Source: Bradyrhizobium iriomotense (GTDB lineage: Bacteria; Pseudomonadota; Alphaproteobacteria; Rhizobiales; Xanthobacteraceae). Taken from it: DNA of 48,851 nt. The position numbers were made by a program, and so were the translations under genes. This document shows, in pieces, positions 42,723-48,851 of the stretch; within the stretch, counting starts at the first letter, position 1, and each line of letters opens with the position of its first letter. The stretch lies in the NCBI RefSeq assembly GCF_018130765.1, contig NZ_JAFCJZ010000038.1:1-48851 (forward strand), written 5' to 3'. The notes under the pieces were generated by a model. That model was not told the DNA's origin, searched no databases, and was given only the letters and a program-made list of their open reading frames with translations.

Positions 42723-43275
42723 TGCTCACACGCTATTCGGAAACACGTAAAAACATTCGCAATATATTGGAAATTGAACGTCAGCCAAGAGTAAACCTTG
42801 GCCACGGTGTCCCGCGCCGTGGACAGCAAAGCGGCAGATCGGACAAAGGCGGAGCCGGGACGAGCTTTTCGACTGACCGCCGATCAATGCGCTCGCTCTT
42901 CGCCCAAAGGCGCCGCGCTGTTGTCGGCGCCATTCGCGCCGGGATGGCGGCCGCGGTGCGTTTCGTTCGATGACCAGAAGATGGGCAGGGGCGATCAGCT
43001 CGCCACTGGCAAGGGGCGGAACCCTCACCCGCGCCCTGCATTGTTTCCGAAAGGAATGCGGGAAGCGGAGTCATGACAAACTCTTTCCTGATCTTTGATA
43101 TCGATCTGGTTCGGACCGCATCACTGGCCTGAATTCGGACAGGCTGCAGAATGTGTCGCCCGAGCATGTCCCAACGCGAGCCGCGAGGATGAAATCCCCC
43201 GCCGGGACGTCGGGGCCTTAACGATGTTCTTGGCTTTCGAAAGCGGCCGACCGGCCGAGCCGTTATGCTGGCGTC
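42723..43275. other. 553-bp region without a convincing gene
   Basis: A minus-strand frame at 42781-43074 (97 codons, with AGGAAAGAG before its ATG) has Arg/Pro-rich composition unlike real proteins nearby and is not called. The 3' part (43215-43275) resembles the upstream region of the other VanZ copy (CCTTAACGAT, then GGCTTTCG). Confidence 0.45.
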
Positions 43276-43641
43276 ATGCGCCGCAACCATCTCATTGCAG
43301 CCGCGGGAATCTGCCTCGCGCTCATCATCTATGCCACGCTCGCCAAGCTCGCGGGGAGGCCGGCGCTCATGGGCCACGCGGAGGCCTATTGGGTCGTCGT
43401 CATTGAGCGCTTCAGCGCTTATGGCCTGTTGGGCTTCCTGCTGTCCTTCCTGTTACCCGGGCGGCTCAAACTGGCTTGCGCGTTCGTGGTGGCGGTCGCG
43501 ATCGGGCTCGAGGTTCTGCAAGCGGTAACGCCGGATCGCGATCCACGGCTCATAGATGTGCTGCAGAAGGCCGCCGGCGGCACCGTCGGCGTCCTTCTGG
43601 CCCAAACCATCCTGGCTTTCCTGCCGCGGCCACCGGCCTAA
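43276..43641 (+). CDS. VanZ-family membrane protein, copy 2
   Basis: 121 residues with the same four helices as copy 1; MRRNHLIAAAGICLALIIYA opens it, and TPDRDPRLIDVLQKAAGG is identical. The two genes are direct repeats about 2 kb apart, with similarity also upstream but not downstream of the stop. No clear ribosome-binding site is present in either copy. Confidence 0.8.
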   Translation: MRRNHLIAAAGICLALIIYATLAKLAGRPALMGHAEAYWVVVIERFSAYGLLGFLLSFLLPGRLKLACAFVVAVAIGLEVLQAVTPDRDPRLIDVLQKAAGGTVGVLLAQTILAFLPRPPA

Positions 43642-43651
43642 GGCGGCGAAG

Positions 43652-43936
43652 TTACGCCACGCCGCGCCTGAGGCTCTCCTGCTCGGTCGCGAGAACGCCG
43701 GACATCTGCCGATGGGTCTCGCGCAGCGCCGCGATCGCATCGTCGAGCGCGAAGTCGGCCTCGCGAATGGTCTCGAAGAACCGGCCCATCAATGCGGGGT
43801 TCAGCTTGACGCGCGTGTTCCCGTCGCGGCTCTTGCGACGATCGAGCGACAGATGCAGCGCCTGCAGCCGTGCCTCGGCAGCGCTGCAGCCGTTGAGTGT
43901 CGCGAGTTCGTCATATGTCATCCAAATCTGAGGCAT
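43652..43936 (-). CDS. Hypothetical protein, 94 aa
   Basis: Starts MPQIWMTYDELATLNGCSAA; the N-terminal half resembles a helix-turn-helix (YDELATLNGCSAAEARLQAL), the C-terminal half is a long helix that may form a coiled coil. Spacing to an AGG-rich ribosome-binding site (GGACAGGGAC) supports the start. It is convergent with VanZ copy 2, 10 bp between stops. A small DNA-binding role is possible but not shown. Confidence 0.65.
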   Translation of the reverse strand: MPQIWMTYDELATLNGCSAAEARLQALHLSLDRRKSRDGNTRVKLNPALMGRFFETIREADFALDDAIAALRETHRQMSGVLATEQESLRRGVA

Positions 43937-44045
43937 GTCCCTGTCCGCCTTTTGTTATGGGCCTCAACCTAGAGGTCACCTCTAAAAGCAGGGTTGCTGC
44001 AGTGCAGTCTCCCGATGTTTTCGCGGCAACAGCGTCAATGCAAAG

Positions 44046-44507
44046 CTAAGACACCGGCGCCTCAGGACAGCGGAGTCTTGGTCGGCGTGAACACGGGCGT
44101 GGCCGGGTCCGGTTGTCGAGGCCCTTCGGCAGCTTGTCGGCGTTGAGCTTCACCACCGCGCAGCGGGCGTCGGAGGCCGGCGCATCCTCCTGGCTGTAGA
44201 TCAGCGTCGCCTCGAACTTCACGTCGGGCGCTTCCCTGGCCGTTCCCGTGCAGGTCGCCAGCAGGCCGTTACATACACCCGAGAGGTCGACCTCGACCTG
44301 GTCTGGCCCGAACACGTTCGGCGGACCGTCAGAATGCCGGTTCACGGTCAAGACTGCCGAGAAGCGCTTCTCATCGACACGATACGAGCCGCCATAGGTG
44401 AAGAAGCTGTCGCTGCCTGAAATCCGGCCCTCGGCGAGATCCACCACGCCGGTGCCCTGGCCGCGCGCGGTCCTGAACCAGGCAGCGTATTTGCCGTCCC
44501 TCAACAT
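44046..44507 (-). CDS. GrlR-like small regulatory/lipocalin-fold protein, C-terminus probably frameshifted
   Basis: 153 residues from ATG 44507. MLRDGKYAAWFRTARGQGTG, then DGRISGSDSFFTYGGSY-like beta strands (here AEGRISGSDSFFTYGGSY), RFSAVLTVNRH and VKFEATLIYSQ resemble the GrlR family of T3SS-linked regulators and its wider rhizobial relatives. The last 19 codons turn abruptly Arg/Pro-rich. One added C after ACC would give PATPVFTPTKTPLS and a stop at 44062, a natural-looking tail; a one-base deletion is inferred. Function is unknown. Confidence 0.6.
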   Translation of the reverse strand: MLRDGKYAAWFRTARGQGTGVVDLAEGRISGSDSFFTYGGSYRVDEKRFSAVLTVNRHSDGPPNVFGPDQVEVDLSGVCNGLLATCTGTAREAPDVKFEATLIYSQEDAPASDARCAVVKLNADKLPKGLDNRTRPRPCSRRPRLRCPEAPVS

Positions 44508-44657
44508 ACGAAATTTCTCGCCGTGAAATTGAGTGGCTATTTGCGACCAACTCTGGGGCGCGACAATGACCAATCCGCCGGCGCTGTCGGCAAGGTTAAC
44601 GCCCCGAAAACCCGATCCGTCGAATTGCTGCCGAGACACGCGGCGGCGGCGCGGAGA

Positions 44658-46379
44658 TCAAAACAATTCTATGCCGTCATCGGCGGCCTCGACCGCCTCG
44701 ACGCGCCGCGTGGCGGCGATCGACGCAAGCCCGAGCGTCTGCAGGAATTCGCGATGAACGTCCCGCTCGCGCTCCATCGTGTAGCGCGCGAAGAGATCGT
44801 CGAGCAGAGCCTCGTCATGCGCCTGCGGCCGCTGCGCGCCCGCGCTCGCGGTCTCGAGGCGCGCCGCAACGGCAGGCAAGGCCGCGGAGCCTTCGCCAAG
44901 CGTGGTCATCAGGCCCTGCGCCGAATTCATCAGGCCCTCGAATTCGGCGCCTTCGTCGACGAGCCGGCTCATCAGCTTGTCGAGCCGTTCGTTGCCCGCC
45001 TCGACCTCGCGCAGCGCTTGGAGGATCTGCGGCTCGAGCTTGGCAAGCTGCGTGGGATCGCCCTGCACGCGCAGCTCCTTCAGCTCTTTTGCCGAACGCT
45101 CGATACCGTCGAGCACGGGTCTCAACCGCCCGGCCCCCGCCGAGACCTGGTCCGCGGTTGCCTTGAGCTCGTTGGCGATCACCACGAAAGCGCTGCCGCG
45201 GCTGCCGAGATGGCTGGCCTTGAGGCCGGCATTCATCCCGATCAGGGTGATGTCGACGGAGGCCTCGGCAAGGCCCGATATCGCTTGGCGAAACTTCGCC
45301 AGCGTGTCCTCGACGATCGCAAGCGCGTCGTCGACCGCACGGCCGGCGCCCTCGCAAGTGGAGATCAACGTCGAGGCATGCGCCAGCGTCTGCTTGATGC
45401 GCGCCAGGAACGACGACGAGCCGCCGTCCTCACCGCCGAACAGCGTGCGGCCGTGGCCGACGACGCTGCCGGCATCGTGCAGGATGGCCGTCAGCGCACG
45501 GACGATCTGTCCGATATCTCCACCGAACTCGCGCTGAGCGTCCCTGAGCAGGGCCGCCTGCAACTGGCAGATCGCGCGCGCGCCGTCGTCGCTCGCAACC
45601 GGTTCGGGCACGAGGCTGGGGGTCGGCCCCGACGCGAGGCCGAGGCCGTGACAGATGTGCTCGAGACGCTGGCGCGTGCTGTCGCCGGCCTGCAGCGAGA
45701 TGATCGCGCTGCCGACCGCTTCGGCAATCTTCCTGGTGCTGGCGCCAGCGAGGTCGGCGAGATGGCTGCTCTTGCTGCGCTGGTCGCGTAACCCGCTATA
45801 CGCCGCGCCGAGCGCGGCGCTCTCCGACACCAGCTCATTTCGGTAACGGCTCTCGAACTCCTTCTGGCGGCCAGAGGCGGTGGCGACGGCTTCCGACAGA
45901 CGTTGCTGGTCTTTCGCGCAGCCCTCGAGCGAGCGCTGTACGGCCTTGCCGAGATCATAGGCTTCCTGCGTGAAGGCGAGAAAGCCCTCGCGGTCGCCCT
46001 CGAGCGAGGCCGCCTCGATCCGTGCGCTGCGCGCGATGATGGTGATCATCTGGATGTGCTTGAACAAGGGCTTCAGCAGCGAGGACGCCTCCGCCGTGCT
46101 CGTGCCGATCGTCGCAAGCAGGGCGCTCTCGGCCGGCAGCGCCTGCGCCAGCTCGCTGAGCCGGGCGGCGATCTCCTGCAAGGCGGTCGCGGCGCCCTCG
46201 ATCTCCGCGCCGGAGAGCTCCCCGGAGAGCGCCGCGAGGCCCTGATTCAGCTCCTTGAAGATGATGTGGCCACGGCCGAGCTCGTGACCGACCCGCGCGA
46301 AGACGTCCTCGATGCGCGACGAGACATCCTCGATCGCCGCGACCGACCCGGTGAGCGTGTTGGGCGGAATGGCGGACAT
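44658..46379 (-). CDS. Soluble methyl-accepting-chemotaxis-like protein
   Basis: 573 residues, almost entirely helical with long coiled coils and no membrane segment, so it is cytoplasmic. A chemoreceptor-like core lies around residues 355-420 (DITLIGMNAGLKASHLGSRG, then AFVVIANELKATADQV), which resembles the MCP signalling hairpin. ATG 46379 is preferred to TTG 46388, which overlaps the cheB stop. It follows cheB by 5 bp, so it is part of the che operon and probably signals to a chemosensory kinase. Confidence 0.78.
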   Translation of the reverse strand: MSAIPPNTLTGSVAAIEDVSSRIEDVFARVGHELGRGHIIFKELNQGLAALSGELSGAEIEGAATALQEIAARLSELAQALPAESALLATIGTSTAEASSLLKPLFKHIQMITIIARSARIEAASLEGDREGFLAFTQEAYDLGKAVQRSLEGCAKDQQRLSEAVATASGRQKEFESRYRNELVSESAALGAAYSGLRDQRSKSSHLADLAGASTRKIAEAVGSAIISLQAGDSTRQRLEHICHGLGLASGPTPSLVPEPVASDDGARAICQLQAALLRDAQREFGGDIGQIVRALTAILHDAGSVVGHGRTLFGGEDGGSSSFLARIKQTLAHASTLISTCEGAGRAVDDALAIVEDTLAKFRQAISGLAEASVDITLIGMNAGLKASHLGSRGSAFVVIANELKATADQVSAGAGRLRPVLDGIERSAKELKELRVQGDPTQLAKLEPQILQALREVEAGNERLDKLMSRLVDEGAEFEGLMNSAQGLMTTLGEGSAALPAVAARLETASAGAQRPQAHDEALLDDLFARYTMERERDVHREFLQTLGLASIAATRRVEAVEAADDGIELF

Positions 46380-46384
46380 TGCGC

Positions 46385-47476
46385 TCAACCTGCCATCACG
46401 GCATGTCCGGCCTGGTACCAGGCCATGATCTCGCGCGGGATATTGTGCAGCGACACGACCTTCTCAACGCCGCCATGGGCGATGGCTTCCTTGGGCATGC
46501 CGAACACCACGCAGCTCTCTTCGTCCTGCGCCCGTGTCGAGGCGCCGAGCTTGCGCATCTCCAGCATGCCGCGCGCGCCGTCATCGCCCATGCCGGTCAT
46601 GATGACGCCGAGCGCATTGGCGCCGGCATGCTGGGCCGCCGAGCGGAACAGCACATCGACCGAGGGACGATGCCGCGACACCGGCGGGCCGTCCTTGATC
46701 GCGATCTGATAGCGCAGACCGATGCGCTGGAGCAGCATGTGACGTGCGCCGGGCGCGATATAGGCACAGCCTGGCAGCACCGGCTCGCCGTCCTCGGCTT
46801 CCTTGACCCGGATCTGGCAGACGCTGTCGAGGCGTCTGGCAAAGGCCGCGGTAAAACCCGCCGGCATGTGCTGGACGATGACGATGGGCGGACAATGCGA
46901 CGGCAACATCTCGAGGACGTCGTTGAGCGCTTCGGTCCCACCCGTCGAGGCGCCGATGCAGACGATGCGTTCCGTCGTCGGCCGGACCTTGCCCTGCACC
47001 GGCGGCGGGATGATGGCGTCGGCCGTCAGCTTCTTCTCGACCACGCGGCGCTCCGAGCGCGGACGGACCCGCGCGCGAGCCGCCGACTTCACCGCCTCGC
47101 GCAGCCGTGTCGAGCATTCGAACAGCGCCTGCCGCGTGTCGATCTTCGGCTTCGGAACGATGTCGACCGCGCCCGCCTCGAACGCCTCGAACATAACGTT
47201 GGAGCCCTCTTCGGTGAGCGATGAGCAGATGATCACCGGGATCGGACGTTGCGCCATGATCTTGCGCAGGAACGTCATGCCGTCCATGCGCGGCATTTCG
47301 AGATCGAGAATGATGACGTGGGGCAGCTCCTTCTCGAGGCGGCGGGCCGCGACGAAGGGATCGGAGGCGGTCGCCATCACCTCGATATCGGGGTCTTCGG
47401 AAAGGATCGTCTGAAGGATTTGGCGCACCGACGCCGAATCGTCCACGATCAGCACGCGAACTTTCTCCCTCGGCAT
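46385..47476 (-). CDS. cheB: Chemotaxis response regulator protein-glutamate methylesterase
   Basis: 363 residues. An N-terminal receiver domain has Asp12-Asp13, phospho-acceptor Asp58 in ILDLEMPRMDG and Lys109; a linker leads to the methylesterase domain with catalytic Ser177 in CIGASTGG, His203 in VQHMP and Asp298 in TGMGDDG. It removes methyl groups from chemoreceptors and deamidates them. GGAGCG lies nine bases before the start. It is co-directional with cheR 16 bp upstream. Confidence 0.95.
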   Translation of the reverse strand: MPREKVRVLIVDDSASVRQILQTILSEDPDIEVMATASDPFVAARRLEKELPHVIILDLEMPRMDGMTFLRKIMAQRPIPVIICSSLTEEGSNVMFEAFEAGAVDIVPKPKIDTRQALFECSTRLREAVKSAARARVRPRSERRVVEKKLTADAIIPPPVQGKVRPTTERIVCIGASTGGTEALNDVLEMLPSHCPPIVIVQHMPAGFTAAFARRLDSVCQIRVKEAEDGEPVLPGCAYIAPGARHMLLQRIGLRYQIAIKDGPPVSRHRPSVDVLFRSAAQHAGANALGVIMTGMGDDGARGMLEMRKLGASTRAQDEESCVVFGMPKEAIAHGGVEKVVSLHNIPREIMAWYQAGHAVMAG

Positions 47477-47492
47477 TGTGGTTGCGCTCCGG

Positions 47493-48347
47493 CTAGACCT
47501 GGAAAATGGTTGGCTGAACTTGCTTCAAGCCTGGCACGGCACTGTGAATCATCGATTCCGAATGTCCGACCAGCAGATAGCCGCCCGGCCGCAAATGGCT
47601 GCACAATTGCTGGATCACCTTGCGCTGCGTCTCGCGCTCGAAATAGATCAGGACGTTGCGGCAGAAGATGATGTCGACGTCGCGATCGACCGGATACGAC
47701 GCGTCCATGAGGTTCATGCGCATGAAATGCGTCATGCGCCGCAGCTCCGGCACAACCCTCACCTCGCCGCGCGACTTGTCCCGTGACGACAGGAAATATC
47801 GTTTCACGAAGTTCTCAGGCACCGGCGCGAGCACGTCGCGGGTGTAGATCGCGGTCCTGGCGAGGCGCAGCACGGCCGTCGAAATGTCGGTCCCGAGGAT
47901 GCGATACTGGAAGCGCGAGCCGTTCCGCGTCATGTCGTCCAGCACCATCGCGGTCGTGTACGCTTCCATGCCGGTGGAGCTCGCCGAGCTCCAGATCTTC
48001 AGGTTCGCGTTCCTGCGGCCATGCGATTTGAGCAAAGCGGGGACGGCGACGTCCCGCATGAAGATGAAGTGCTGCGGTTCGCGGAAGAAGTCGGTCTTGT
48101 TGGTCGTCACCACATCGATCAGATGGGTGAGCTCGGTGTCGAAATGGTCGGCCTCGAACAGGTTGTCGACATATTCGTTGAGGTCGGAAAAATTCAACGC
48201 GCGCACGCGCTTGTGCAGCCGCCCCTCCAGCATCAGCCGCTTGCCCTTCGGCAGCTTGATGCCGACCTGGCCCTCGATCAATTCGGCGATGGTCCGGAAG
48301 TGGCGGTCCGACAGATGCACGGCCGTATCCTGCACGGCGGGCATCAT
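47493..48347 (-). CDS. cheR: Chemotaxis protein methyltransferase
   Basis: 284 residues: an N-terminal helical domain (IAELIEGQVGIKLPKGKRLM) and the SAM-binding domain. TTNKTDFFREPQHF is the conserved CheR block; IWSSASSTGMEAYT is the SAM motif, with Met-Glu-Ala where CheR proteins usually have GEEPY; FCRNVLIYFERETQ follows. It methylates glutamates on chemoreceptors with SAM. It lies between mcp and cheB. Confidence 0.93.
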   Translation of the reverse strand: MMPAVQDTAVHLSDRHFRTIAELIEGQVGIKLPKGKRLMLEGRLHKRVRALNFSDLNEYVDNLFEADHFDTELTHLIDVVTTNKTDFFREPQHFIFMRDVAVPALLKSHGRRNANLKIWSSASSTGMEAYTTAMVLDDMTRNGSRFQYRILGTDISTAVLRLARTAIYTRDVLAPVPENFVKRYFLSSRDKSRGEVRVVPELRRMTHFMRMNLMDASYPVDRDVDIIFCRNVLIYFERETQRKVIQQLCSHLRPGGYLLVGHSESMIHSAVPGLKQVQPTIFQV

Positions 48348-48442
48348 GGCCGCATGCTCCAGCCCAGAACGGCCGCCTGCACTGAATGTCGGGCCGAACG
48401 GGCCATCTTGAATCCTACACGTCTACGCAATGACTGAAGACA

Positions 48443-48470
48443 GATCGGCCCCCCGATTGGGGGGCCGATC
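48443..48470 (-). terminator. Strong hairpin between the mcp gene and cheR
   Basis: Perfect 12-bp arms GATCGGCCCCCC / GGGGGGCCGATC around a 4-base loop, 12 bp after the mcp stop. The following minus-strand bases (TGTCTTCAGTC) are moderately T-rich. It suggests that mcp is a separate transcript or that cheRB expression is reduced. Confidence 0.7.
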
Positions 48471-48482
48471 CCACAAAGACAC

Positions 48483-48851
48483 TCAGCGTTGGAACTCGGC
48501 GTCGCGGTCGTCCTCGCCGTCGTTCATGTCGAAGGCGAAGCCGCCACCGCCGCCGGCAACCTTCACGGCGCGCGCGGGCCTCGCCATCGGCTTCTTGGCC
48601 GGACGCTCGACGGCCGCCATGGTCGTCGCCTTGGCGCGCAACTGGCTCACCGCGCGGTCGATCGGCGCGGCCTGGCCCCTTCCACCCTGCTCGATACGGA
48701 AATAGGCGATCGTCGACTGGAGCTGCTCGGCCTGGGAGGCGAGTTCCTCCGAAGTCGAGGACACCTGCTCGGAGGCGCTGGCGTTCTGCTGGCCGACCTT
48801 GTCGAGCTGCTGGATCGCCTGGTTGATCTGCGCCGAACCGACGTCCTGCTC
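48483..48851 (-). CDS. Methyl-accepting chemotaxis protein, C-terminal part (cut by window edge)
   Basis: The last 122 residues of a chemoreceptor; the gene continues beyond the right edge. The end of the signalling domain is seen (INQAIQQLDKVGQQNASASE, then QVSSTSEELASQAEQL), including a methylation-helix-like EEL segment and YFRIEQGG. A Gly/Ala/Pro-rich tail follows and ends DDRDAEFQR; no clear CheR-binding pentapeptide is present. It is transcribed toward cheR. Confidence 0.9.
   Translation of the reverse strand, partial: EQDVGSAQINQAIQQLDKVGQQNASASEQVSSTSEELASQAEQLQSTIAYFRIEQGGRGQAAPIDRAVSQLRAKATTMAAVERPAKKPMARPARAVKVAGGGGGFAFDMNDGEDDRDAEFQR

Noticed and set aside
42781..43074. 97-codon minus-strand frame with a good ribosome-binding-like sequence
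   Set aside because: The product is Arg/Pro-rich without structure, and other frames over the same bases look equally good.
44523..45791. 422-codon plus-strand open frame opposite the receptor-like gene
   Set aside because: Antisense shadow caused by GC-rich third positions; the opposite frame has coherent coiled-coil sequence.

Overview
The window comes from a GC-rich alphaproteobacterium, most probably Bradyrhizobium or a close relative. The gene families, the small lineage-specific proteins and a RIME-type palindromic element at 39108-39205 all point that way, but no marker gene fixes the species. No tRNA, rRNA, CRISPR array or insertion sequence was seen.

Positions 1-38814 form one large exopolysaccharide (EPS) locus of the Wzx/Wzy type. 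Nucleotide-sugar genes sit at both ends: gmd (cut by the left edge) and a UDP-glucuronate 4-epimerase on the left, and the four dTDP-rhamnose genes rmlD, rmlC, rmlA and rmlB on the right. The assembly machinery lies between them: a Wzc-type copolymerase/tyrosine kinase (2161-4374), two divergent Wzy-like membrane proteins (6492-9310), a Wzx flippase (11340-12635), a Wza-type outer-membrane lipoprotein (19505-20698) and the initiating phosphoglycosyltransferase (31806-33230). Five glycosyltransferases, a methyltransferase, two hexapeptide acetyltransferases and two membrane acyltransferases would build and decorate the repeat unit. Rhamnose, a GDP-mannose-derived 6-deoxyhexose and galacturonic acid are therefore plausible components (inference).

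The unusual part of the locus is its set of secreted proteins. There are three glycoside-hydrolase-like proteins. Two are PslG-like paralogues, each next to a paralogous glycosyltransferase. The third is a 1122-residue protein with tandem repeats and an RTX-like C-terminus. A periplasmic transglutaminase-like cysteine proteinase (LapG superfamily) lies between two small secreted proteins that are paralogues of each other. A link between the LapG-like protease and the large secreted hydrolase is a testable idea, not something shown here.

Positions 38815-44507 are an accessory stretch of small genes: lineage-specific hypothetical proteins, a 51-residue membrane protein, two near-identical VanZ-family genes flanking a third acyltransferase, and a GrlR-like gene whose 3' end looks frameshifted.

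Positions 44658-48851 are a chemotaxis cluster on the minus strand: the 3' end of an mcp, cheR, cheB and a soluble chemoreceptor-like protein. Two genes carry likely single-base deletions (start of the gene at 1395-1895; end of the gene at 44046-44507), which could be real or sequencing errors.
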